Part shown: one piece after another, positions 1 to 8,194 of the stretch | Position numbering within the stretch: the stretch's first letter is position 1 | Layout: each line of letters opens with the position of its first letter | Source of the DNA: Salisediminibacterium beveridgei | GTDB lineage: Bacteria; Bacillota; Bacilli; Bacillales; Salisediminibacteriaceae | Direction: 5' to 3' | Length of the DNA stretch: 64,000 bases | NCBI RefSeq assembly: GCF_001721685.1 | Contig: NZ_CP012502.1 | Location: 2,728,001 to 2,792,000 of the forward strand | Notes under the pieces: generated by a model | Databases searched by the model: none | What the model was told of the DNA's origin: nothing | Seen by the model: only the letters and a program-made list of their open reading frames with translations | Position numbers and translations under genes: made by a program

Positions 1-106
1 CTTTCACTTCTTTCACTTCTTTCACTTCTTCTGCTCCAGCAAAACCAGGTGATGCCACCAGAGCTAATACCACTAAAGTCAATAATGAATACATAGTTTT
101 TCTCAT
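1..106 (-). CDS. Secreted protein, N-terminal part only (runs off the window)
   Basis: The minus strand opens with ATG at 106, preceded at 8 bases by a GGAG ribosome binding site. The first 25 or so residues form a classical signal peptide: Arg-Lys near the start, a Leu/Val/Ala core and an AGA-type cleavage region. After that the peptide becomes a run of Glu-Val-Lys triplets, encoded by a 9-base tandem repeat (the ttcacttct units at the extreme left edge). The rest lies outside the window, so function cannot be given. The charged repeat after the signal sequence suggests a linker or a surface or secreted repeat protein. The repeat is prone to slippage, so copy number may vary. Confidence 0.6.
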   Translation of the reverse strand, partial: MRKTMYSLLTLVVLALVASPGFAGAEEVKEVKEVK

Positions 107-271
107 CTAAATAACTCCGCCTAAGATAAATGTTTACCGCATAAATGAAAACTCCACATCTAAATTCCAATAAATATTTTATTAACTAAATTATACATTG
201 ATTACTCTGTTAATATAATGAAAATTCAGAAATCATTATATTTTCTTTTTTATAACAAAAAGTGATATCAC

Positions 272-457
272 TCACCCCGACTTTTTATAGTTTACTATTA
301 ACTTTTCTATGAAATAAACTGCTACATAAAACAACAATCCCAAAATCAAACTATACACTATACCTACCAATAATCCGTCGCCAATACTTCCCAAAAGCCC
401 TGCTGTAATACCTCCATAAGCTGCTACCATAGGATACCTAAATAATTTAGTCTTCAC
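272..457 (-). CDS. Small hypothetical membrane protein (61 aa)
   Basis: It starts with GTG at 457 behind a strong AGGAGGG site, which supports translation. The 61-residue product begins MKTKLFRYP and then has two hydrophobic, glycine-rich segments (about residues 10-30 and 32-52), ending in a basic tail (IVNYKKSG). It is therefore probably a two-helix inner membrane protein with both ends inside. The gene lies alone in AT-rich DNA between a secreted protein gene and a decayed region. I do not recognise the family. Small hydrophobic peptides of this kind can be bacteriocin-like, holin-like or accessory proteins, but nothing here decides between these. Confidence 0.5.
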   Translation of the reverse strand: MKTKLFRYPMVAAYGGITAGLLGSIGDGLLVGIVYSLILGLLFYVAVYFIEKLIVNYKKSG

Positions 458-479
458 AACAACCCTCCTAATTCTTAAA

Positions 480-1787
480 AATCAACAAATAAACACTCCC
501 TCTATAAAATAATTAATACTTCTAATATCTCACGATATCTCCGAATTCCTGCACCATCTGTTTTCAATACACGAAGCCGAATAGACATTTATACCACCAT
601 ATTAATTATATGGAAATTACGCATGCATCCAACAATCAAAATGGGTGATAATACCATTTAATGGGTGGTTGATATGGTCGCACTAGCGGATCTCCACAGT
701 ACTCACGGTGGTGTAACCTCCCATGACACGCGGAGTCTATGCTCCAAAATGCCTTCGTTCATCCTGCCCATGAGGTGGAGATTGGATATGCTCCTTTGCT
801 GGGTCATCTTGCCTTTACAGTGAAATATTAACCGGCTTCTCCGCGCTTCATTTGTCAAAATAATTGATACTGAACCTATTATCGTGAGATCAACATCAGT
901 GACTCTTTAGGCAGCTTTCTGTGTGTCTCTAAACACGAATCCTGCGTTCTTTATCGAAATCACACTCTCTTATCCCGATCACAAAAAAGATACGTATCAG
1001 TTTGCCGCAAAGGACAATCAGGGACTGTTTACCGGTCAAAAGATGATCAGATCGGTTTCAATAATAATCATGCAGTTTCTTAAAGGCTGAATTTTGGGAT
1101 GACAACGGCATGGCAACGCTGAAAAACAGGGCTCTGAGTTTTCTTCTTCCCCGCTTGGAAATCCTGGTTTGACCTTTGTGAGTACCGGATTCATTTCGTC
1201 GAAGATAGAGTCCCCTGCCACTCGATCCTAGAGATAGTAGACCTAGGCGGAACTCGATGCAAGTTGGATCGGTTACACTTAGTTGGACAGATTCGTTAAG
1301 TTCCCGTACAATTGGTCCAAATACAAATCGAAGAGAATTATTTTACAACAACTCGCAAACGAAGAAGTTTTTCGAAAGAATTGAAGGAACGGATCGTTCA
1401 ATTGCACGAAGCTTGAACACACGAGCTGATGCTTACTAACTTTGATTAGTAAATGGTTTTCTTTTAACGGATTCTTTTAGAACTTCCACAATCAAGGGTT
1501 TTTCTTCCCTCTTTAAAACTAATCCAAATCATCATAAATACACATGTTCTCTCACCCACTTTCACTTGAAATTACATCGACCTTACCAGTTTTGATCATC
1601 CTGTTCAGACTGCTTGATTGATCCAACAAATGGCCTAAAAAAGGAACATTCGACAATTTTCCACAAATTTCTACATCGTGAAAACTTGAAAGTAACAAAG
1701 ATCATCCCTTCTTTTGTTTCTCATAAATAGATTAAAATGGCATTTAATCAAAAAGCACCCTCCTTTCGTTATATTTTGTTAAAATAT
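480..1787. other. AT-rich stretch without an intact gene; gene debris
   Basis: No convincing intact gene is visible in about 1.3 kb. An open plus-strand stretch at about 917-1096 has protein-like codon content (it contains the peptide SYPDHKKDTYQFAAKDNQ) but no start codon and begins right after a stop. A 60-codon plus-strand frame at 1257-1439 has no good ribosome binding site. Just downstream of the recombinase stop, a strong minus-strand AAAGGAGGG site near 1770 leads only to a 26-codon frame. The picture is of remnants left after deletion of a mobile element between the small membrane gene and the truncated recombinase. The parent genes cannot be named from these remnants. Confidence 0.45.
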
Positions 1788-2681
1788 TTATTTTATTCGG
1801 TTCTTCCACCCTTCCGCATAACGATTTGCCTTCATTTCGACCACCGACCCATCCAAGAAGTGAAACCGGAGCGTCTGTTTATCCTCGACCACAATACGTT
1901 CCAAGAAGCGTCGGACCAGTTCTGGTTGATAATCACTCAATTCTTGATGGCTCTTCGCCAGTTCGATGAATTGATCCAGCTTATAGTTGAGTAGTGGATC
2001 TGCCTGTTCTTTGGCCTCGGTCCATTTTTTTATGTTGTTCTGATTGAGCAACTCCTTCAATGCCTGCATAAACGCCGGTGCTAAGTCCAGATCATTCACA
2101 TGATGATTCTTCACTCGGCACCGCTTTTCCCCTTTCACGTATCGGTTCTTACAGAGCCACACATGTCGGCGTGCATTCGGGTCGTTGGCATGCCAGGTCC
2201 GTCTGCCAAAAGCGCTGCCGCAGTGCCCGCAGATGACTTTGCCGAAGAATACATAGTCATCACCGTTGAAGGTCATCTTCTTGGATCCTGTCCCTTCAAC
2301 GAAAGCGATTCTCCGCTCCTTCTCCAGCTGGACTGCCTCCCAGGTATCACGCTCGATGATGGCCGGGTGGTTGTCCTCGATGAGGTACATCGGCAGCTCG
2401 CCTTCGTTCTTCATCCGCTTTCGCGTGAGGAAGTCAACCGTGTACGTCTTCTGCATCAAGACGTCGCCTTTGTACTTTTCATTCTCAAGCATCCGCTCAA
2501 TGGTGCTTGCTCGCCATTTTGATTCCCTGTTCCAGCCAGGTATGCCCTCTTCTTTTAATTCTTCTGCGATTTGCACAGATCCTTTGCCATCGAGAAAAGC
2601 TTGATTAATCTGCAAAAGTACCGCAAAAAACGCCCTCCAGGATCCTCCCCGAAGAGCGCTTATCTCGATACCTATTTTCAA
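1788..2681 (-). pseudogene. Large serine recombinase lacking its catalytic domain
   Basis: The frame (TTG start at 2681, 297 codons) encodes the middle and C-terminal parts of a large serine recombinase. The Recombinase domain begins at about residue 26 (INQAFLDGKGS.QIAEEL) and contains the typical TIERMLENEKYKGD helix. It is followed by a Cys4 zinc ribbon (CGHCGSAF ... CKN ... KRC) at about 160-200 and a coiled, charged tail. The roughly 150-residue resolvase domain with the catalytic serine is absent: only 22 bases separate this frame from the rlmCD stop codon. The first 25 residues do not resemble the family. The protein could not catalyse strand exchange. It is best read as the scar of an element that used the 3' end of rlmCD as its target. 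Confidence 0.8.
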
Positions 2682-2703
2682 AATCCCTTTACGCCAAGGG
2701 CTT

Positions 2704-4080
2704 TCAGCCTTCCCTGTACATCACCGTGACCGCTTCCACGTGTGTGGTTTGCGGGAACATGTCCACGGGTTGGACTTCTTTGGCGTGGTAGCCTTGTTCT
2801 GCCAAGTGTTTCATGTCTCTGGCAAGCGTTGCTGGGTTACAGGAGACGTAGACGATGCGGTTTGGCTTCATGGCGGCCATGGCATCGAGCATCTCTGTTT
2901 CACAGCCCTTTCGCGGTGGATCGACGACGATGACATCGGGATCCAGACCCTGGCTGTGCCACCAGGGCATCAGGCTCTCTGCTTCACCGACTGCGAATGT
3001 CGCGTTGTCGATATGATTGGCTTTGGCGTTCCGCCTGGCATCATCGATCGCCGCCGCTACGGACTCCACCCCATACACATGACGGGCTTTCTGTGCGAGG
3101 AACAGACTGATCGTGCCGATTCCGCAGTAGGCATCAATGACCGTTTCAGACCCTGACAGATCGGCATAATCCAGCGCTTGCTGGTAGAGCACTTCCGTCT
3201 GGTCGGGATTCACCTGATAAAAAGACCTTGCCGAAATGACAAATTCAATCCCTTTAATGCGGTCCTTGATGGTTTCTTCACCCCAGAGACAGACGGTTTG
3301 GTCTCCGAAAATCACATTCGTCCGCTTCGGGTTGATGTTTTGCATGATGGATGTGACATTCGGCACGGCTTCGGTAATCGCCTGAATCAGATGCTCTTTA
3401 TGAGGCAGGGACTGATCCTTTGTCACAAGAACGACCATCAGATCCCCGGTCGTCTTCGCGCGCCGTATCACCACATGACGAAGCGTTCCTTTATGTTTAT
3501 GGTCATCATAGCCTCTGATGCCGTGCTGTCTGGCCAATTCCTTCACGACGTTGACGACACGGTCCTGGTCTTCATGCTGAATGAGGCACGCGTCCATATC
3601 AACGATGGTGTGGCTCCGTTCGGCGTAAAAGCCGGCAACAATCTTCCCGCGCTCTTCGCCAATCGGCACCTGGGACTTGTTCCGGTAACGCCATGGATCG
3701 GTCATGCCATTCACCGGATGGACCTGCAGATGATCGAATCCGCCGATCCTTGCCATGACGCTCTCAACCTGCTTTTGTTTTTCGTGAAGCTGACCTGCGT
3801 AGCTTAAGTGCTGCAGGGAACAGCCCCCGCAGCGGTCATAGATGGGACACGGCGGCTCTGCTCGCTCAGGGCTTGCTTCGTGCACCTTCAGCAGTTTCCC
3901 GAAGCCGTATTGTTTTTTGACTTTGATGACTTTCACATCAACTGTCTCTCCGGGGAGGGCACGTTTCACAAAAACCGGGAAGCCTTCTATTTTGACCACA
4001 CCGGCCCCGTCGTGGGTTAAATCGGCCACACAGGCGCGGTAGGTTTCATTTTTTTGAACAGGTGGTTTCTGGTTCGACAT
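2704..4080 (-). CDS. rlmCD: 23S rRNA (uracil-5-)-methyltransferase RlmCD
   Basis: This 458-residue SAM-dependent methyltransferase makes 5-methyluridine in 23S rRNA; the B. subtilis orthologue (YefA) modifies both U747 and U1939. An N-terminal TRAM domain covers residues 1-65. The iron-sulfur cysteines are at 78, 84 and 87 (CPIYDRCGGC), with a fourth near 164. The SAM site is VIDAYCGIGT, followed by VVDPPRKGC, and the catalytic nucleophile is Cys414 in SCNPATLARD. The C-terminal HVEAV motif is intact, so any element that used the gene end as its target regenerated the frame. Length is normal. The upstream neighbour 4131-5120 is on the same strand after a 50-base gap and may be co-transcribed. 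Confidence 0.95.
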   Translation of the reverse strand: MSNQKPPVQKNETYRACVADLTHDGAGVVKIEGFPVFVKRALPGETVDVKVIKVKKQYGFGKLLKVHEASPERAEPPCPIYDRCGGCSLQHLSYAGQLHEKQKQVESVMARIGGFDHLQVHPVNGMTDPWRYRNKSQVPIGEERGKIVAGFYAERSHTIVDMDACLIQHEDQDRVVNVVKELARQHGIRGYDDHKHKGTLRHVVIRRAKTTGDLMVVLVTKDQSLPHKEHLIQAITEAVPNVTSIMQNINPKRTNVIFGDQTVCLWGEETIKDRIKGIEFVISARSFYQVNPDQTEVLYQQALDYADLSGSETVIDAYCGIGTISLFLAQKARHVYGVESVAAAIDDARRNAKANHIDNATFAVGEAESLMPWWHSQGLDPDVIVVDPPRKGCETEMLDAMAAMKPNRIVYVSCNPATLARDMKHLAEQGYHAKEVQPVDMFPQTTHVEAVTVMYREG

Positions 4081-4130
4081 GGTATTCTTCCTTCCTTGAT
4101 CGCATCATTTCGAACCCGATTGTATCATAT

Positions 4131-5120
4131 TTATTTCACAGCGTCTTTTCGATCCTTGTGAATCGCTCCGGCCACATCGACCCCTGACAAATAGGCGCTC
4201 TCCACCCGGGAACCTGCTGCTTCATCATCCGGGTCCAAAAAGCAGTCGCCGGCGAGATACACTGGGAGATGATCCAGCTTTACATACGTGGCCGGAAAAA
4301 AAGCCTCCGCCTGGCTGTATTGCCAGCGTTTCAGCTGTTTAGCCGCAATGGCTACTTCCTGATCCGGAACGGCTCTTCGGAAGCGGTTCAGGATGTCGGA
4401 AAGGATATCCGCCTTGCTCTCACTGTCGTGGCTCTTCGTCCACTCCCCGTCCATGTAAACACTGACGAGGGGGCTGTCCGTGATGCCCTTTTGATCATTG
4501 GCAACGATTTTCAAGATCCCTTTTGGCAGGTCATCATCCAGCAAACCCTTCTCACCAATCTCAACGGGGAATTTCAGATCAAAGAGTCCCACATAGCTTG
4601 GTTCAAAGGTGATTTTCCCCAGTTCCGCGCGCTGATCTTTACTGATCGGGAGCGTTGAACCATTCAACACCTCAATCGTCTGTGGCAGAGGAGATGTCAG
4701 CACCACACTGTCAAACAGATGCCGGTTCCCGTTTTCATCAGCCACCATCACCTTGTCGTCTTCATATTGGATGTCCGTGATTTTCGTTTCCAATTGGATC
4801 GTTAATCCTTTTGCATACTGCTTCATGAGGGGATTCATTCCTTCAGTCCCCACATACCTCGGATGATCATCTCCGAACCAGTGCCGCGCTGCGCCTTCAT
4901 TTACCCACTCATCCACTTGTTTTTGGAATGCTTCAGTCCTGACGGTAAAAAAGACCGCACCGTGGTCCATCCGGCCATTGCCGACACGCCTGGTCGCCAT
5001 TCTTCCCCCAGGACTTGTGCTTTTCTCAAACACGGTGACCTCATAACCCTCCTGTTTCAGCTGGTGTGCAGCTGTGAGTCCAGCCATGCCTGCTCCGATA
5101 ATCCCAATTGTCGATCCCAT
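4131..5120 (-). CDS. NAD(P)/FAD-dependent amine-oxidase-like oxidoreductase (COG3380 type)
   Basis: This soluble 329-residue flavoprotein opens with a Rossmann dinucleotide motif (IGIIGAGMAGLTAA, residues 5-18), an acidic beta-2 end (VFEKS) and the GG motif typical of the amine-oxidase/renalase clan (SPGGRMATRR). Near the C-terminus, VYLAGDCF and the following Gly/Ser-rich stretch complete the FAD site. It resembles the COG3380 family, whose bacterial members have no agreed substrate. The start ATG at 5120 follows GGAGGCGATACATA, a usable ribosome binding site. No partner enzyme lies nearby, so the reaction cannot be inferred from context. Confidence 0.8.
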   Translation of the reverse strand: MGSTIGIIGAGMAGLTAAHQLKQEGYEVTVFEKSTSPGGRMATRRVGNGRMDHGAVFFTVRTEAFQKQVDEWVNEGAARHWFGDDHPRYVGTEGMNPLMKQYAKGLTIQLETKITDIQYEDDKVMVADENGNRHLFDSVVLTSPLPQTIEVLNGSTLPISKDQRAELGKITFEPSYVGLFDLKFPVEIGEKGLLDDDLPKGILKIVANDQKGITDSPLVSVYMDGEWTKSHDSESKADILSDILNRFRRAVPDQEVAIAAKQLKRWQYSQAEAFFPATYVKLDHLPVYLAGDCFLDPDDEAAGSRVESAYLSGVDVAGAIHKDRKDAVK

Positions 5121-5276
5121 TATGTATCGCCTCCGCTAATGAATGTCATGGTGTCATTATACCCGATTCGTGACCCGGATACGCAAGTATTGAAGAGGGA
5201 GTTCTATCCAACGATATTTGATGTATGATCATTTGTTATTATTAAATGCTCTATGATATTAAATGATTCATTCAAC

Positions 5277-5669
5277 TTAATTTTCTTCCAGGAAAATATC
5301 ACTCAATAGATTTAGCATTTCATCAATACTCGTTCCCCTGATACCTAAATTCTTAAAATCAGGCAGGTCTTGTCTGATTTCCTTATTGAAAAGCATGATG
5401 TCCTTTTGAATTTCTGTATTTACTTCAATTCTGCTGAAAGTGATACAAAAGCGAGAAGTCTGAAAATATCATTTTTATAATTCCCAGAAGGTATCTCCAA
5501 AAGAAGAATCAAGAACTTCTATGATGAGTACGATATCCAAATCTTTTGTTGCTCGAAACTCTCCACCTGATTCTTCCATTAAAATATCACAAGCTGTACC
5601 ACCAATAAAGACATACTGATGTGTATGATCTCTGAAATACTCTTTGAATTTCTCTATTCCATGTACCAT
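5277..5669 (-). pseudogene. AbiEii-type nucleotidyltransferase toxin gene, deleted and frameshifted
   Basis: The first 55 codons (from ATG 5669) encode a nucleotidyltransferase start with the GGTACDILM and KDLDIVLI motifs of AbiEii-like proteins. The frame then meets TAA at 5475. In the next frame the DNA continues with EIPSGNYKNDIFRLLA, and after a second frame change with IEVNTEIQKDI ... GIRGTSIDEMLNLLSDIF, ending at TAA 5277. These pieces look like the C-terminal part of the same protein, so roughly the middle hundred codons have been deleted and a further frameshift accumulated. The gene overlaps the 3' end of its upstream partner (5654-6631) by 16 bases, as in translationally coupled toxin-antitoxin pairs. 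The product would be non-functional. Confidence 0.75.
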
Positions 5670-6631
5670 GACTCACCTCGCATGATTTCTTCCAATGCCT
5701 GTTCAACCCTTTCATCAGGTACATCTTTCAAAGATAAAAACAATGACAATCGATCGACATGGCGTTTACCTGAAATCAGCAAAGGATCATAGTCCCACAG
5801 TTCAACCTCCACGAATTGGCTATCTTTAATTTCATCTTTGTTGCTGACGATATGATTTAGCCCATCATTCAGTTTCTTTTTATCCATTGCCATAATGGAG
5901 TGGGACGGTGAATTGATCCATGATAAATCTGCCAGCGCATCAAAACCTGCAATCAAAGCATGTGGAGGTTTACTTTTTGTATGAATCACTTTCTTTACCG
6001 GAGATTTTAAATATTGTTGTCCATTCAGAAAATAGTCGGGATCCGGAATTCTTCTGTATTCTTTACTGCGGCCTGTTTTGCCTCCCAATTCATAAGTGAT
6101 CAGATTTACTCGGAACAACTCATTTAAAGCTCTGGAAGCTGTCATTTCAGTAAATCCCATCATCTCTGCAAGCTTTGTGGTGTTGACAACTTGATCTTTA
6201 TGGTACAGGAAATACAAGAACACAACTTGTGCAGAAGCTGAAAAAAATTTCACTTCATTTGCAGCTTCTTCCGATACTTTTTTTAGATCCAGTGCAAGAA
6301 ATGGCAAATACATTTGACCATCTTCGATGACGAAAGGAATCTTGTTTTTGATCAGTGATTTCCTTCGATAACTTGAAAGTTCTTTGGAAAGCAATACAAT
6401 TGGTTCCTTTGTTATTTCCCTGATTTGTCTGATATGTTTTTTAAGATAATTCAACCCAGGAACATCTCCAATGACTTCGATCAAAGTACATCTCGTTTCA
6501 AGAACCGTCATTTCATAGAAATTGTAGTTATTTCTCAAAAAAACCGGCAGTACCTTATCATTAAGCCATGGTTTAATTTTACAGTTCTCATCAATATTTG
6601 CTTTTAGGTACGATTCTGCATAGATCATCAA
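5654..6631 (-). CDS. AbiEi-like winged-helix regulator/antitoxin (325 aa)
   Basis: This 325-residue protein has a central winged-helix region (about residues 130-195: VVNTTKLAEMMGFTEMTASRALNEL) followed by a wing with GGKTGRSKEYRR, and a C-terminal domain of about 110 residues. The arrangement, and the overlap with a nucleotidyltransferase gene behind it, resemble the AbiE type of bicistronic system, where the first protein represses the operon and counters the nucleotidyltransferase. Here the partner is broken (5277-5669), so this gene may survive only as an autoregulator. A large palindrome sits just upstream of its start. The gene is AT-rich against its neighbours, which suggests horizontal acquisition. 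Assignment to AbiE is by architecture and context, not by close sequence match. Confidence 0.6.
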   Translation of the reverse strand: MMIYAESYLKANIDENCKIKPWLNDKVLPVFLRNNYNFYEMTVLETRCTLIEVIGDVPGLNYLKKHIRQIREITKEPIVLLSKELSSYRRKSLIKNKIPFVIEDGQMYLPFLALDLKKVSEEAANEVKFFSASAQVVFLYFLYHKDQVVNTTKLAEMMGFTEMTASRALNELFRVNLITYELGGKTGRSKEYRRIPDPDYFLNGQQYLKSPVKKVIHTKSKPPHALIAGFDALADLSWINSPSHSIMAMDKKKLNDGLNHIVSNKDEIKDSQFVEVELWDYDPLLISGKRHVDRLSLFLSLKDVPDERVEQALEEIMRGESWYME

Positions 6632-6644
6632 TACACACCCCCTA

Positions 6645-6706
6645 ATATAACATTTAATATTTTAAATATAACATATATTTGTTACATTTAAAATAATATC
6701 GTTATA
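6645..6706. promoter_or_regulatory. AT-rich nested palindrome upstream of the AbiEi-like gene (likely operator)
   Basis: Two 13-base arms at 6661-6673 and 6680-6692 (TTTAAATATAACA and its complement with one mismatch) surround a 6-base spacer. Outside them lies a second pair, ATATAAC at about 6645 and GTTATAT at about 6700. The element is centred some 45 bases upstream of the start codon at 6631. Regulators of AbiE type bind inverted repeats in their own promoter, so an autoregulatory operator is the natural reading. Confidence 0.5.
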
Positions 6707-6711
6707 TTATC

Positions 6712-6738
6712 AAAAAGCCGCGGATTTTCTCCGCGGCT
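6712..6738 (-). terminator. Rho-independent terminator of the arsenic operon
   Basis: A 9-base stem (AGCCGCGGA with its complement, 6716-6724 and 6730-6738) with a 5-base loop is followed on the minus strand by TTTTT. It lies 22 bases after the arsB stop codon. Confidence 0.85.
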
Positions 6739-6759
6739 TGTTCCTGAATCCTTATGAAC

Positions 6760-8091
6760 TTACCCGATGACGAGGAGCCATAAATACAGGCCGGTCAGTG
6801 TGATGAAGAGGGTTGGAATCGTGATGACGATCCCCACTTTGAAGTAGTACCCCCAGCTGATTTTAACGCCTTTCAGTGCCAGGACGTGCAGCCAGAGAAG
6901 GGTTGCCAGTGAGCCGATCGGTGTGATTTTCGGACCGAGGTCGGAACCGATGACGTTGGCATAGATGAAGGCCTGCTCCATCGTTCCTGTTAAAGCCGCA
7001 TCGTTAATCGCCAGGGCATTGATCATCACTGTCGGCATATTGTTCATGATAGAAGACAGGAATGCAGCAATGAAGCCCATGGAGATGGTTCCGACGAATA
7101 GTCCCTGATCGGCAGCGCCGTTAAAGACGCCCGCCAATACGTCTGTGAGCCCCACGTTTCGAAGACCGAAGACCACCACGTACATCCCGATGGAGAAGAC
7201 GACGATGCCCCAAGGTGCACCTTTCATGACCCGCGTTGTATCCACGGCGTGACTGCGGCTCGCCATCACAAGGAAGAAGCCGGCAATCGTCAGTGCCACA
7301 AACGATACGGGGAAGGTCATGGATTCACCGGTGATCGGATTATTGATGTAAATGAATTCACTGATGAAATACCCTGCAAGGAGGACCGCCAAAACTGCCC
7401 AGGAAAGACGGAACATCTTGTGGTCCTTGATGGCCTCCTTCGGTTCTCTCAACATCGACATATCGTACGTTGTCGGTATGTCTTTTCGGAAATAAATATA
7501 CAACACGAGAATACTGGCAATGATCGCAAAGAAGTTCGGTACGATCATGACCGTGGCATATTCAATAAACCCGATGCCAAAGTAATCCGCGGAAACAATG
7601 TTCACCAGGTTACTCACGATAAGTGGCAACGAGGTGGAATCCGCAATGAAACCGCTGGCCATGATAAACGGCAGGATCATTGCATCTTTAAATTTGAGTG
7701 CCCGGACCATCGCCAGGACGATCGGGGTTAAGATCAGTGCCGCACCGTCGTTTGCGAAAAACGCGGCAACAACAGAGCCGAGAAGTGACACGAACACAAA
7801 CATTTTAATGCCGTTCCCTTTTGCAACCCGAGCCATATGTAGCGCTGCCCATTCAAAAAAGCCGATTTCATCGAGGATTAACGAAATGATAATGATCCCG
7901 ATAAAGGTCAAGGTCGCGTTCCAGACGATACCGGTGACTTCACCCACGTCTGCAAAACTGACGACGCCGGCAAGGAGTGCCAGCACGGCCCCGATGGTGG
8001 CAGACCAGCCGATGCCAAGATTTTTCGGCTGCTTGATGACGAGAAATAAGGTGAAAAGAAAAATAAGGACTGCAACAAAAATGGAAAACAT
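6760..8091 (-). CDS. arsB: Arsenite efflux transporter ArsB
   Basis: This 443-residue, very hydrophobic protein of the ArsB/NhaD ion transporter superfamily has about 11-12 membrane segments. The conserved segment [13 protein letters not shown] (about residues 110-122) and the symmetric [16 protein letters not shown] near residue 340 are the paired re-entrant motifs of the family. The family exports arsenite or antimonite; with ArsA it becomes an ATP-driven pump. The gene is the last of the operon arsD-hesB-like-arsA-arsB, with its own AGGAGG site and a terminator behind it. A hairpin separates it from arsA. An Na+/H+ antiporter role would be the alternative in other contexts, but the ars neighbours make arsenite the clear substrate. 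Confidence 0.92.
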   Translation of the reverse strand: MFSIFVAVLIFLFTLFLVIKQPKNLGIGWSATIGAVLALLAGVVSFADVGEVTGIVWNATLTFIGIIIISLILDEIGFFEWAALHMARVAKGNGIKMFVFVSLLGSVVAAFFANDGAALILTPIVLAMVRALKFKDAMILPFIMASGFIADSTSLPLIVSNLVNIVSADYFGIGFIEYATVMIVPNFFAIIASILVLYIYFRKDIPTTYDMSMLREPKEAIKDHKMFRLSWAVLAVLLAGYFISEFIYINNPITGESMTFPVSFVALTIAGFFLVMASRSHAVDTTRVMKGAPWGIVVFSIGMYVVVFGLRNVGLTDVLAGVFNGAADQGLFVGTISMGFIAAFLSSIMNNMPTVMINALAINDAALTGTMEQAFIYANVIGSDLGPKITPIGSLATLLWLHVLALKGVKISWGYYFKVGIVITIPTLFITLTGLYLWLLVIG

Positions 8092-8137
8092 GTTTTACGC
8101 CTCCTGTTCGGTTTAAACATCGTTTTTTCGAAACTGA

Positions 8138-8168
8138 GGCAGACCGCAAAGGGTTTTGCTGGTCTGCC
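8138..8168 (-). other. Intercistronic stem-loop between arsA and arsB
   Basis: A 13-base-pair stem with one bulged base (GGCAGACC-A-GCAAA against TTTGC-GGTCTGCC) and a 4-base loop lies between the arsA stop and the arsB ribosome binding site. No U-run follows, so it is not a typical terminator. It could protect the arsA 3' end or lower arsB expression. Confidence 0.5.
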
Positions 8169-8194
8169 CGTTTCTTGAGGGGGTGTTACCGGAT

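Noticed and set aside
1257..1439. Sixty-codon plus-strand gene
   Set aside because: It has no ribosome binding site, low-complexity Ser/Thr/Asn content and no family pattern; it lies in decayed DNA.
3178..3807. Long plus-strand frame opposite rlmCD
   Set aside because: It is antisense to a well-conserved gene, has no homology pattern and no ribosome binding site. The same applies to long antisense frames over purD, ligA, ltaE, yerA and P450.
8138..8168. Terminator between arsA and arsB
   Set aside because: The stem is strong but no U-run follows on the minus strand, so it was kept only as an intercistronic hairpin.
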